Part shown: one piece after another, positions 1 through 8,596 of the stretch
How positions within the stretch are numbered: position 1 is the first letter of the stretch
Layout of the letters: every line of letters begins with the position of its first letter
From: Candidatus Sungiibacteriota bacterium
GTDB lineage: Bacteria; Patescibacteriota; Minisyncoccia; Sungbacterales; HO2-52-23
Direction of reading: 5' to 3'
Assembly (NCBI GenBank): GCA_016181585.1
Contig: JACOYX010000005.1
Span: 1 to 34,324, forward strand
DNA length: 34,324 bases
Program-made: the position numbers and the translations under genes
Notes under the pieces: generated by a model
The model's database searches: none
Told to the model about the DNA's origin: nothing
What the model saw: the letters and a program-made list of their open reading frames with translations, nothing else

Positions 1-1
1 T

Positions 2-271
2 ATTTACCCCGAAGGAATTGTGAGTGGCTACTTTGGCCCCGCAACACAACGTGCGGTAAAACGATTTCAAGCAAAATATGGACTGCCGCAAGTGGGAAGA
101 GTTGGACCGCAAACAAGAGCGAAGCTTGCTGAAGTGTTTGGAGATAGTGACACTTTGGCTCCAGTGCCCTCTACAACCCCATCCGGTCAAACAAGTGCGG
201 AAGAAGCAACAATCAAGCAATTGCAAGATCAGCTGAAAGCACTGCAAGATCAGCTTAATGCTCTTAAATAG
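2..271 (+). CDS. Peptidoglycan-binding (PGBD-like) domain protein, C-terminal part; 5' end truncated by window edge
   Basis: Frame is open to the window start and reads IYPEGIVSGYFGPATQRAVKRFQAKYGLPQVGRVGPQTRAKL, typical of the PG_binding_1 repeat (GxFGPxTxxAVxxFQ); coiled-coil-like C-terminus; stop at 269-271. Confidence 0.8.
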   Translation: MYPEGIVSGYFGPATQRAVKRFQAKYGLPQVGRVGPQTRAKLAEVFGDSDTLAPVPSTTPSGQTSAEEATIKQLQDQLKALQDQLNALK

Positions 272-279
272 CATGGAAA

Positions 280-316
280 AACCGCCCACAGGCTTGCTTG
301 TCGGGGCGGTTTTTTA
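280..316 (+). terminator. Rho-independent terminator
   Basis: AACCGCCC ... GGGCGGTT stem followed by a TTTTTT run, just after the preceding stop codon. Confidence 0.85.
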
Positions 317-370
317 TTGTTCATGAAATCTATTAGAACTTACGCATTGGCGACCAAATTGTGAGTCATT

Positions 371-400
371 CTGATCCGCCTGCCGTGGCTGGAGGATCAG
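371..400. repeat. Imperfect palindrome (REP-like)
   Basis: CTGATCC-GCC-...-GGC-...-GGATCAG intergenic inverted repeat. Confidence 0.5.
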
Positions 401-433
401 GATTACGGGCAAACGCGCAAGCTTTATCTTTGT

Positions 434-462
434 TTGTATCCTACGGAAAGAAGTAATATACT
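434..462 (+). promoter_or_regulatory. Predicted sigma70-type promoter with leaderless start
   Basis: TTGTAT-N17-TATACT; the -10 box ends 7 nt before the ATG at 469. Confidence 0.55.
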
Positions 463-468
463 ATAGGT

Positions 469-1437
469 ATGAATAAAAAATATCTTTTATCGGCTTTGTT
501 TATGTTTTTGCCGATGACCGTTTTTGCCGCATCGTTTGAGCAGGACATTTATTTCGGCATGCGCAATAATGCGGAGGTAGAGAAGCTTCAGCAATTTTTA
601 ACTGAACAAGGGCTATATACGGAAGAAATTACGGGTAATTTTTTTAGCATCACAAAAAACGCGGTGGTGCTTTTTCAAGAGAAAGAAGGTATTAGTCCTG
701 CGGCGGGTTACTTTGGTCCAAAAACTCGTGCGGTTGTTAATCAAAAGCTTGGTACAACTGCGGCTGGCGCAGACCGCTTGGCGCTTATTGAAGTTTTACG
801 TAAACGTCTCGCAGATTTGCAAAAAGAACTTGATTTGCTTCGTGAGCAACAAAAAAAAGAATCTGAAGTTCCGCCTCCGGCACCTGCACCACCTCCTTCT
901 TCTGCGACCACGACACCTCCCGCAACTTCTCCGCCTGTAACAGAAGCAACAACTACGCCCTTAGTGGTGGCGGGGGTGAAGTTCGTCGGAGAAAGTACGA
1001 CCACATTTCCTGCCACTGCCGTTTTGACTGCACCCTTTAAAATAGGGGATATCGTCATTCGCAATGACACCAATGAGCCGCTTCTTTTCAGCCAGCTTGT
1101 GTTTGATATCTATGATGCGATGAATTCGACGCTTAATCGCGGCCGTAAAATCACTTTGTTTTTGCGGCAGGGTACTACCACGTCTGATACGCTTATATCA
1201 AAAACAGATTTTACTTTCAATACAAATCCGCCGCCTACGCTTGAAGGGGTACACCGCTACCAGCTTAATACGGAGTATCCCATACTCTTCGCGGCGGGAG
1301 AAACCAAGTCAATTGGTTTTTGGATTGAAAATTTAGAGTATGTGATCAGTGGTACGCTGAAATTTGCGCTCTACGACATACAAACTTCACGCGCAGTAAA
1401 CCGTGTCGGTCGGTTTAGTTTTCTCTTGACACGGTAA
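469..1437 (+). CDS. Secreted peptidoglycan-binding domain protein with Pro/Thr-rich linker
   Basis: Signal peptide MNKKYLLSALFMFLPMTVFAA; PGBD-like segment (VEKLQQFLTEQGLY...GYFGPKTRAVVN); PPAPAPPPSSATTTPPATSPP linker. Confidence 0.8.
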   Translation: MNKKYLLSALFMFLPMTVFAASFEQDIYFGMRNNAEVEKLQQFLTEQGLYTEEITGNFFSITKNAVVLFQEKEGISPAAGYFGPKTRAVVNQKLGTTAAGADRLALIEVLRKRLADLQKELDLLREQQKKESEVPPPAPAPPPSSATTTPPATSPPVTEATTTPLVVAGVKFVGESTTTFPATAVLTAPFKIGDIVIRNDTNEPLLFSQLVFDIYDAMNSTLNRGRKITLFLRQGTTTSDTLISKTDFTFNTNPPPTLEGVHRYQLNTEYPILFAAGETKSIGFWIENLEYVISGTLKFALYDIQTSRAVNRVGRFSFLLTR

Positions 1438-1523
1438 AAATAAAGGAGTATATATAACAAACCTACTGCACGATAATTCCGCAAATTCGTAACACAAGCC
1501 ATTATCTCGTAGGCGTATCATAT

Positions 1524-2342
1524 ATGAATAAAAAAAGCATTATTTTGATTATTATCGTTGTTATTCTTATTGTAGCGGGGTTTTTCCTGCGGGGGAAAAT
1601 CACCTCTTTCTTTAAATCCGATGCGGGGATAGTACCTCCTGTGTCTATCACTCCGCCGACCGAAGAGGCCTCGACCACTCCTCCTGTTTCTCCTGTAACC
1701 CCGGGAACACCTCAATCGTCTCAGCTAAAACCGAAGTATCCTCCGTATTCTGGCCGTGATCCAAAAGAAGTAAGACCGGTGCCGGAAGAGGTGAAGCTTT
1801 TTACCGAGGATCAGAAAAAGCGAATTTATGCTGAAATAGAAAATTATGGCGATGCGGTAAAAAAAGATCAGGATTTCTTTAATGGATGGATTCAGGGCGG
1901 GCTTTTGAAGAAAATAATCGGAGATTTTGAAGGTGCGCGCGACATGTGGGAATATGCCGGTATTATCCGACCGCAGAATTCAACTTCTTTTGCTAATTTG
2001 GGAGAACTCTATTGGAGATATCTGCCGAATTTTCCTAAATCAGAATTGAATTTTAAGGCTTCGATTAAAAACAAGCCAACCGAAGTTGCATCATACATAT
2101 CGCTTTCCGATCTTTATTTTTATTCCTACAGCGCACAGGCAGCTTTGGCAGATGATATATTGCTCGAAGGTCTCGCGGTAAATAATAACGATATTAATCT
2201 GATGAAAGCGCTCGGCGCGCTCTATGAACGGCAGAAAGACTATACAAAAGCGCTTGAGTGGTGGAAAAAAGTGCTTGCAAAAGATCCGTCCAACGCAGAG
2301 GTTTCGGCCAAGATCAAGGAGCTTGAAGAGAAAATAAAATAA
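1524..2342 (+). CDS. Membrane-anchored TPR-like protein
   Basis: N-terminal TM (IILIIIVVILIVAGFFL), Pro/Thr linker, helical repeats resembling TPR (INLMKALGALYERQKDYTKALEWWKKVLAKDPSNAEVSAKIKELEEK). Confidence 0.75.
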   Translation: MNKKSIILIIIVVILIVAGFFLRGKITSFFKSDAGIVPPVSITPPTEEASTTPPVSPVTPGTPQSSQLKPKYPPYSGRDPKEVRPVPEEVKLFTEDQKKRIYAEIENYGDAVKKDQDFFNGWIQGGLLKKIIGDFEGARDMWEYAGIIRPQNSTSFANLGELYWRYLPNFPKSELNFKASIKNKPTEVASYISLSDLYFYSYSAQAALADDILLEGLAVNNNDINLMKALGALYERQKDYTKALEWWKKVLAKDPSNAEVSAKIKELEEKIK

Positions 2343-2346
2343 TAAT

Positions 2347-2375
2347 TTGACCTTAGATTTTCTTCTTGATACCTT
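2347..2375 (+). promoter_or_regulatory. Weak predicted promoter, leaderless spacing
   Basis: TTGACC-N17-TACCTT; -10 ends 9 nt before the ATG at 2384. Confidence 0.3.
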
Positions 2376-2398
2376 AGCCCTATATGATGCTAAGGTAT
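2369..2398 (+). promoter_or_regulatory. Perfect stem-loop spanning the start codon of the next CDS, followed by a T-rich tract
   Basis: ATACCTTAGC (2369-2378) pairs with GCTAAGGTAT (2389-2398); loop CCTATATGAT contains the ATG at 2384; downstream TTTTGTTTTAGTTTTT. Confidence 0.55.
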
Positions 2399-3841
2399 TT
2401 TGTTTTAGTTTTTCCTCTTTTTATTCCTCTTTCTGCAAGGGCTGGCGTTGTTATTAACGAGGTTGCGTGGATGGGTATGATCCCGAAAGCAGGAGAGTCG
2501 ACAAGCGCGGCGGCAAGCAATGAATGGATTGAAATCGCCAACACGGGCGGCTCTACAGTTGATCTCACGGGCTGGAAAATTGAATGGAGGAATGGAGAGT
2601 ATAATGCGCCTGTTGTAGCTGATGCGGCTATTTGTCCGCACACCTCAATTTCCGCAGGCGGTTATTTTCTTTTTGAACGTACCAATGACGACTCTGTGCC
2701 GGATGTGCCGATGGATTGCAAATATACCGGTGCTTTGAATAATCTTCCGAAGGGTGAGTATTTGATTTTAAAAGATGCGTCAGGAATGATAGTAGACGAA
2801 ATTAACGCTGAATTGGGTTGGCCAGCGGGAGACAATAGTACCAAAGACACCATGCAACGCTCCGGCGAAAACTGGATTACGGCGGCTCCAACTCCTCGTG
2901 CGAAGAATGCCGGAATCGTTGTGGTTTCTCCTTCGCCCATTGCACCACCTTCTTCATATTCGGATAGCACTTTTACTGTGCCGCCACCACCTTCGTCATA
3001 TGGTTCTTCTGCACCAGCGTCTTTGTTTCCTGTCTACACAATACAAAGCGGCAGGGATATGGCGGTGGCTGTAGGCACGCTTATGGAGTTTGTCGGATAT
3101 GTTGCGGGCGTAAAAAACGAGCCTATAGAAAACGCCCGGTTTTTATGGAACTTCGGCGATGGCGAAACAAAAGAAGGGAGAGCAGTGAATTATATATACC
3201 AAATCCCGGGAAAATATACCGTTGGGCTTCATGTAAGTATCGGTGATCGTGCGGTATCGGATTACCACACGGTCGAGGTAGTGCCTAACCAACTTACTAT
3301 AAGGATCGTTGTAGAAGGAGAACAAGGTTTTATTGCTTTTGTCAATCCTTCTGAAAGGGAGATTGATATTGGCGGCTGGCTTTTGGACGATGGCGGCGGG
3401 GTGCGCTTCGTAATTCCTTCGCATACCAAAATTGCGGATCGTTCCGAAGCCGCACTGGCAAACAAGACCACAAAACTGCTTCTCGGAAAAACAATATATC
3501 CGATAACTCTGCGTTTCCCCAATGGGGTTATTGCTTTACAAAAATTTCCGCAGATCGCGCCAGTAGTTCCGGTTTTGCCAGTTGCTTCTGAACAAACAAA
3601 GAAACAAAATATTACAGAAATTCCGGAAACAAAGACGCCGGCAAAAAAGATTCCATCGCAAGCTGTATTCGTGCCGGAATCATCATACGATAAAGCTTCG
3701 TCCTCCGCATCTTCTAGTGAATCACAATTTGCTTCTGTTTCCGAGCAATCTTCACGCGGCACATTTTTCTGGTTTGCCGCCGCATTCGCAGTGAGTTTTG
3801 CCTGTGCGTTAGGGTTTATTGCATTCAAACGATTTTTATAA
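2384..3841 (+). CDS. Lamin-tail domain (LTD) and PKD domain surface protein with C-terminal TM
   Basis: Signal peptide; VVINEVAWMG...NEWIEIANTGGSTVDLTGWKIEW (LTD); FLWNFGDGETKEGRAVNYIYQIPGKYTVGLHV (PKD); Ser-rich stalk and terminal hydrophobic helix followed by KRFL. Confidence 0.85.
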   Translation: MMLRYFVLVFPLFIPLSARAGVVINEVAWMGMIPKAGESTSAAASNEWIEIANTGGSTVDLTGWKIEWRNGEYNAPVVADAAICPHTSISAGGYFLFERTNDDSVPDVPMDCKYTGALNNLPKGEYLILKDASGMIVDEINAELGWPAGDNSTKDTMQRSGENWITAAPTPRAKNAGIVVVSPSPIAPPSSYSDSTFTVPPPPSSYGSSAPASLFPVYTIQSGRDMAVAVGTLMEFVGYVAGVKNEPIENARFLWNFGDGETKEGRAVNYIYQIPGKYTVGLHVSIGDRAVSDYHTVEVVPNQLTIRIVVEGEQGFIAFVNPSEREIDIGGWLLDDGGGVRFVIPSHTKIADRSEAALANKTTKLLLGKTIYPITLRFPNGVIALQKFPQIAPVVPVLPVASEQTKKQNITEIPETKTPAKKIPSQAVFVPESSYDKASSSASSSESQFASVSEQSSRGTFFWFAAAFAVSFACALGFIAFKRFL

Positions 3842-3846
3842 AACCA

Positions 3847-6198
3847 ATGAAAACTGTTCTGGTTTTCACAACAAGTTATTCTCCGTTTATCGGCGGCGCC
3901 GAAGTGGCTATTGAGGAAATCACGAAGCGTCTCTCTGACGATTTCCAATTTTTTATCATCACGGCACGTCAAGATAGCAAGTTGCCCGCAAGAGAAATAC
4001 GTCCCAAGGGGACGATTCTTCGTATTGGCATCGGAAGCGCCATGCTGGATAAATGGCTCTTGGCGTTTTTTGGCGGTTTGCTGGTTGCGTGGAAACTGCT
4101 ATTTGGAGAGTGGAAAGGTTCCTATAAAAAGCATGAAGTTGTTTTTTTGGGAGTGGATATCTCTCAAGGATCGCTTGCCGCGGCGTTCGCTTCCTTTTTT
4201 TTGCCGCGTGTGCCGTTTGTTCTCAATTTGCAGTATGGGTATGGAGATGAACGTCTTGCAAGAGGACGCGGCGGCGCGATTAAATACGCATTTCGTTGGA
4301 TGCTTTCGCGTGCGGATTTCGTGACGGCCATATCGACCTACCTTTTAAGACTTGCCCGTGAAAATCCTTATTCTTATCGCGATTCAGCGGAAATAGTTCC
4401 CAACGGTGTTGATATTGAAAGATTTATGACTCAAGACTCAAGAATCATGAATCATGAATGGGGGGAAAAGCCCGTTATTATCACCATATCGCGGCTTGTT
4501 TCTAAAAACGGAGTGGATATTTTAATTGAAGCGATTGCTGAAGTAAAGAAAGAAATTCCGGATATTCAGTGCCATATTATTGGCGATGGTCCGGAATTGG
4601 AAAGTTATAAGCTAAAAACTAAAAGTTATAAGCTTGAGAACAATATACATTTTTTTGGTGCTGTGCCATATAGTGACATATCGGAGTATTTGCATAATGC
4701 CGATGTTTTTGTTCGTCCCTCGCGCTCCGAGGGCATGGGCAATGCATTTATAGAGGCGCTTGCGGCGGGTCTGCCGATTATTGGAACTCCGGTGGGCGGG
4801 ATTTTGGATATTATCGAAGATGGGAAAACGGGGCTGTTATCGAACGCAGATCAAGCGGATGATTTAGCGGAAAAAATTATGACGCTTTTCAACAATCGCG
4901 CACTAGCACAATCTATCGTAATTAATGGCCGTTCCATGATCCATAATCGTTTTTTGTGGAGCGCGATAGCGGAAAAATACAAAAACATTTTTAATACAGT
5001 TCTTGTGTCTAACCGCATAGTTATTGCCGCACCGCTTTTTCCGCCCGATATCGGGGGTCCTGCGACCTATGTCCGCACGCTTAGTGAAGATTTATGGAAG
5101 CAAAAAATTCTTCCCAAAATCGTCTATTTTGGCGATGTGCGGCGTTTTCCTAAAGTTGCGAGACATTGTATATATTTTCTACGAGTGTATTTGAAAGCGC
5201 TGGGAAGAAGCGCCATATTCGCACAAGATCCGGTAAGTACCGGATTTCCTGCAATGCTTGCGGCGAAATTATTGCGAAAAAAATTTTTGCTGAAAGTGGT
5301 GGGGGATTATGCATGGGAGCAGTGGCAACAGCATGAGTCAAGAATCATGAATCGTGAATCATGGAGGGATAAGAATATGTCATTGCGAGCGAAGCGAAGC
5401 AATCTAGCGCGTGTGAAAAGCGGAGAATTTGTTGATCCTGAAAAATTTCAAAAACTTGCGTCTGATTGGAAAACGGAACTGCGGAGATCCGTCGAGCGTT
5501 TAGTAGCAAAATCGGCAGATATCATTATGGTTCCCAGCAGTTATTTAAAAAAAATTGTTGTTTTGTGGGGTGTAGTGCCCGATAAAATTACCGTGATTCC
5601 CAACGCTTTCGATGTGCCGACTGTTGCCGAAACGAAAGAATCTGTGCGTGAAAAACTTAATTTTTCCGGAACGGCGATTATTTCTGTCGGGCGCCTTGTG
5701 CCATGGAAAGGATTTGAAAAACTTATTGAATTAATGTCTCGGGTAATCGCAAAAATTCCCGATGCGGTGTTGTATATCATAGGCGACGGTCCAGAGCGAA
5801 AGAAACTCGAACAGATCACTGCTCACCGCAAACTGGAAAATCACGTTCGCTTTATTGGCGCAGTACCGCACGTAATGGTACTATCTCACCTTCAAGGGGG
5901 AGACCTGTTTATTTTAAATACGGGATACGAAGGACTCTCGCATGTTTTGCTTGAAGCAATGGCAATGGAAATCCCGGTAGTTACGACCAATGTGTGTGGC
6001 AATCCGGAAGTGATCGAGAACGGCGTGGAAGGATTGTTAGTAGATTATAACGATCAGGATGGACTATTGAATGCAATAAGTATGCTTTTGAAAAACGACG
6101 ATTTGCGGGAAAAAATGGTAATGCGGGCCAAGGAAAAAGTCTCGCAATTTAGCCATGAGCGCATGATTAGTGCCACAAAAGATATTTTACTTCAATGA
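3847..6198 (+). CDS. Double-domain GT4 glycosyltransferase (two tandem GT-B/GT4 modules in one ORF)
   Basis: Module 1: SPFIGGAEVAIEEI...VRPSRSEGMGNAFIEALAAGLPIIGTPVGG. Module 2: APLFPPDIGGPATYVRTLSEDL...LNTGYEGLSHVLLEAMAMEIPVVTTNVCGNPEVI. Confidence 0.85.
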   Translation: MKTVLVFTTSYSPFIGGAEVAIEEITKRLSDDFQFFIITARQDSKLPAREIRPKGTILRIGIGSAMLDKWLLAFFGGLLVAWKLLFGEWKGSYKKHEVVFLGVDISQGSLAAAFASFFLPRVPFVLNLQYGYGDERLARGRGGAIKYAFRWMLSRADFVTAISTYLLRLARENPYSYRDSAEIVPNGVDIERFMTQDSRIMNHEWGEKPVIITISRLVSKNGVDILIEAIAEVKKEIPDIQCHIIGDGPELESYKLKTKSYKLENNIHFFGAVPYSDISEYLHNADVFVRPSRSEGMGNAFIEALAAGLPIIGTPVGGILDIIEDGKTGLLSNADQADDLAEKIMTLFNNRALAQSIVINGRSMIHNRFLWSAIAEKYKNIFNTVLVSNRIVIAAPLFPPDIGGPATYVRTLSEDLWKQKILPKIVYFGDVRRFPKVARHCIYFLRVYLKALGRSAIFAQDPVSTGFPAMLAAKLLRKKFLLKVVGDYAWEQWQQHESRIMNRESWRDKNMSLRAKRSNLARVKSGEFVDPEKFQKLASDWKTELRRSVERLVAKSADIIMVPSSYLKKIVVLWGVVPDKITVIPNAFDVPTVAETKESVREKLNFSGTAIISVGRLVPWKGFEKLIELMSRVIAKIPDAVLYIIGDGPERKKLEQITAHRKLENHVRFIGAVPHVMVLSHLQGGDLFILNTGYEGLSHVLLEAMAMEIPVVTTNVCGNPEVIENGVEGLLVDYNDQDGLLNAISMLLKNDDLREKMVMRAKEKVSQFSHERMISATKDILLQ
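4426..4460 (+). repeat. Heptanucleotide array inside a GT4 CDS
   Basis: ATGACTC AAGACTC AAGAATC ATGAATC ATGAATG; encodes MTQDSRIMNHE at the inter-domain linker. Confidence 0.75.
4602..4636 (+). repeat. Second-type heptanucleotide array inside the same CDS
   Basis: AAGTTAT AAGCTAA AAACTAA AAGTTAT AAGCTTG; encodes SYKLKTKSYKL just after the IIGDGPE motif. Confidence 0.7.
5333..5360 (+). repeat. Heptanucleotide array inside a GT4 CDS
   Basis: ATGAGTC AAGAATC ATGAATC GTGAATC; encodes HESRIMNRES. Confidence 0.75.
5379..5405. repeat. Dispersed short palindromic repeat of the GTCATTGCGAGCGAAGCGAAGCAATCT type, in frame in a CDS
   Basis: GTCATTGCGAGCGAAGCGAAGCAATCT; translated as MSLRAKRSNLA, a signature of a widespread bacterial dispersed repeat (recognised from memory). 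Confidence 0.65.
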
Positions 6199-7295
6199 AA
6201 GTTTTAATGTTCAGTGAAGATGCGAATATACTAAAGCCGCAAAGCGAAGCGGCAGGACGCATGCGGGAGTATGCGGATGTTTTGGGTGAGCTCCACATTG
6301 TTGTGCTTGGTAAGGGCAGGCCAATACATACACCAAATTTATTTATTTATCCCGCAAAAATGCGGTCATGCGGTGCGTTCCTGGCAGGGCGGCAATTATG
6401 CCGAAAAAACCGCTTCGATGTGATCTCGGTGCAAGCGGCGGATGACATCGGATTAGCGGGTTTTTTACTTGCAAAGCTTTTTCATATTCCATTTCAGTTG
6501 CAGTTACATACGGATGTATTCAGCGCTTGGTATCGTCGCGCGTCGTGGAAAGAGCGCACGCGATATTTGATTGTCCGCTTTCTTATTCCCCGTGCAAGTG
6601 TCCTTCGTGTCGTCTCATTGCGTATTAAAAAATCTATAGAATCAAGAATAAAGGATAGAGAATATAGAATAATTAACTTACCTATTTTTACTGATTTCAC
6701 AAAATACAGTGAAGCCCGCCGAAATGAAGAAACGGATAGGCGGTTTGAAAATTATGAATTCAAAATGATCGCCGTGGGGCGTTTTGTGGAAAAAGAAAAG
6801 AATTTTCTAATGCTCATCGATATGATGCATGAATTGGTAAAAAAATGCCCCGCAGCGCTTTTGGTGATTGTGGGAGACGGGCCGGATAAAAAGAATTATG
6901 AATCACGAATCATGAATCAAGGACTAGAGCATAATATCCTGCTGGAAGGAGGGCGCAGTGATTTGCCATCATTCTATAAATCTTTTGATCTCTTTTTGCT
7001 TTCTTCAAATTACGAAGGATGGGGAAGGGTGGTGCTTGAGGCAATGGCTGCTGGACTGTCCGTCGTGATAACAGATGTCGGGCTTGCGGGGGAAGTGATT
7101 AAAGACAATGAAAACGGCAGGGTTGTGCCGGTGGGCGATATGCATGCCATGATGGCCGCAGTTCTTGATCTGTATAAAAATCCGGAAAAGCGAAAAAAGC
7201 TTGCTGAAGTTGGGACTGCGGCCGTAAGAAACTTAATACCGCAAACAAAGGAAGAGTATCTTCAGAAATACCGCGAGAGTTTTGAGATAAAATAA
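6195..7295 (+). CDS. GT4 family glycosyltransferase
   Basis: ATGA overlap with upstream CDS; IVGDGPDKKNY, LSSNYEGWGRVVLEAMAAGLSVVITDVGLAGEVI. Confidence 0.85.
   Translation: MKVLMFSEDANILKPQSEAAGRMREYADVLGELHIVVLGKGRPIHTPNLFIYPAKMRSCGAFLAGRQLCRKNRFDVISVQAADDIGLAGFLLAKLFHIPFQLQLHTDVFSAWYRRASWKERTRYLIVRFLIPRASVLRVVSLRIKKSIESRIKDREYRIINLPIFTDFTKYSEARRNEETDRRFENYEFKMIAVGRFVEKEKNFLMLIDMMHELVKKCPAALLVIVGDGPDKKNYESRIMNQGLEHNILLEGGRSDLPSFYKSFDLFLLSSNYEGWGRVVLEAMAAGLSVVITDVGLAGEVIKDNENGRVVPVGDMHAMMAAVLDLYKNPEKRKKLAEVGTAAVRNLIPQTKEEYLQKYRESFEIK
6637..6671 (+). repeat. Degenerate heptanucleotide array inside a GT4 CDS
   Basis: TAGAATC AAGAATA AAGGATA GAGAATA TAGAATA; encodes IESRIKDREYRI. Confidence 0.55.
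6891..6918 (+). repeat. Heptanucleotide array inside a GT4 CDS
   Basis: AAGAATT ATGAATC ACGAATC ATGAATC; encodes NYESRIMNQ after the VGDGPD motif. Confidence 0.75.
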
Positions 7296-7297
7296 AA

Positions 7298-7322
7298 TCC
7301 TATGATATATGGTATCATAGGA
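7298..7322. other. Intergenic perfect hairpin without T-tract
   Basis: TCCTATGATA-tatgg-TATCATAGGA just downstream of the stop of 6195..7295. Confidence 0.55.
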
Positions 7323-7515
7323 GCAATTTGAAAATGATTCAATACGGATATTTTGAGCATACGCGTCATCACAAAGCAAAAAAAAGAAACGAGAAAAATG
7401 CGCCTATGAATATTACTTGCTTGGGAAAGAACATAAAAACTCTTGTTGATATATTAATATAAGTAGAGTATTTAGTCAATGTGCCGTGAGCAATAAAAAC
7501 TGGTACACTGAAAAG

Positions 7516-8592
7516 ATGAAACTTATTATTGTCACTCAAAAAGTGGACAAAGAAGACGAAAATCTCGGGGCTTTTTATTATTGGTTTGTTATGCTGTCTT
7601 CACGCGTAGAGAAATTGGTGATTATTGCGGACTCCGTGGGGGAAACTGAATTTCCGGCAAACGTGGAAATATGCGAATTGGGCAAGAAGAAAGGATACGG
7701 TTCATTGCACCGCTTGTTTCGGCTTTGGGAGTTTTTCTGGAAGCATTACGGAAATAGCGATGCAATTTTTTTCCATCAGATTCCTGAATATGCCATTGCC
7801 GCCGCCCCCTTTCTTTTTTTACGAAAAAAAACAACGGCACTTTGGTATGCGCATAAGAGTGTGACCAATCGGCTGAAACTTGCGGAAAAACTCGTAGACT
7901 ATGTTTTTACTTCCTCCGAAGCGGGATTCCGCCTCCCGTCGAAAAAAGTTTTTTATGTGGGGCAAGCTATCAATACGGCGCTTTTCAAGCCCGGTGCAGT
8001 GAATATGTTTGGGGAACGCATGTTGAGGCTTGTTACGATCGGCCGCATTGCTCCGGTAAAAAATTATGAAATTATAATCAATGCGTGCGCAATTTTGAAA
8101 GACACATGGAAAGAACCATGGCGGCTGTCAGTTGTAGGCGGGCCTATATTTCCGCGGGACCATGAATATTTTTCTGCGCTCAAAAAACTTGTACATGACA
8201 AAGGACTCACTCATGTTGTAGAATTTCTCGGCTCGAAACCATATTCCGCGGTGCCCGAAATCTTGCGGGAGCATGATTTTTTTCTCAACGTATCAGCGAC
8301 GGGCTCTCTTGATAAAGCAGTCTTTGAAGCGATGGCATGCGGGCTTACGGTGCTTACGGCAAACGAAGCGTATCGTTCCATTTTGCCGCCGCGCTATTTT
8401 CTTGAACACACAAGTCCCGATTTTTTGGCCGGGCGCATTAAGGCTCTTGCGGGGGATGCGCGTCCGAATGCCGAACTGCGTTCCATCGTGCTGGAGCGCC
8501 ATAGCTTGGAAAAGACCGTTGACAGGATTTTTCAGATTCTTACCGAAGAAAAATACGCGTTACGAAAAAGGATGCCATCTGGTTCTACTTAG
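7516..8592 (+). CDS. GT4 family glycosyltransferase
   Basis: MKLIIVTQKVDKEDENLGAF...VTIGRIAPVKNYEIIINA...DKAVFEAMACGLTVLTANEAY; start chosen at 7516 because TGGTACACT (extended -10 like) lies just upstream. Confidence 0.8.
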   Translation: MKLIIVTQKVDKEDENLGAFYYWFVMLSSRVEKLVIIADSVGETEFPANVEICELGKKKGYGSLHRLFRLWEFFWKHYGNSDAIFFHQIPEYAIAAAPFLFLRKKTTALWYAHKSVTNRLKLAEKLVDYVFTSSEAGFRLPSKKVFYVGQAINTALFKPGAVNMFGERMLRLVTIGRIAPVKNYEIIINACAILKDTWKEPWRLSVVGGPIFPRDHEYFSALKKLVHDKGLTHVVEFLGSKPYSAVPEILREHDFFLNVSATGSLDKAVFEAMACGLTVLTANEAYRSILPPRYFLEHTSPDFLAGRIKALAGDARPNAELRSIVLERHSLEKTVDRIFQILTEEKYALRKRMPSGST

Positions 8593-8596
8593 TGGT

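Noticed and set aside
741-1073. 110-aa minus-strand Gly/Val-rich ORF
   Set aside because: Shadow of the Pro/Thr-rich linker in 469..1437.
3262-3972. 236-aa minus-strand ORF
   Set aside because: Fully antisense to the LTD/PKD gene and the following GT4 gene; composition is not protein-like and no domain is recognisable.
8273-8596. Extended N-terminus of the GT4 ORF at 8273
   Set aside because: Overlaps the upstream GT4 in another frame; MKIYYIANARMPTEKAHG at 8597 fits GT4 N-termini.
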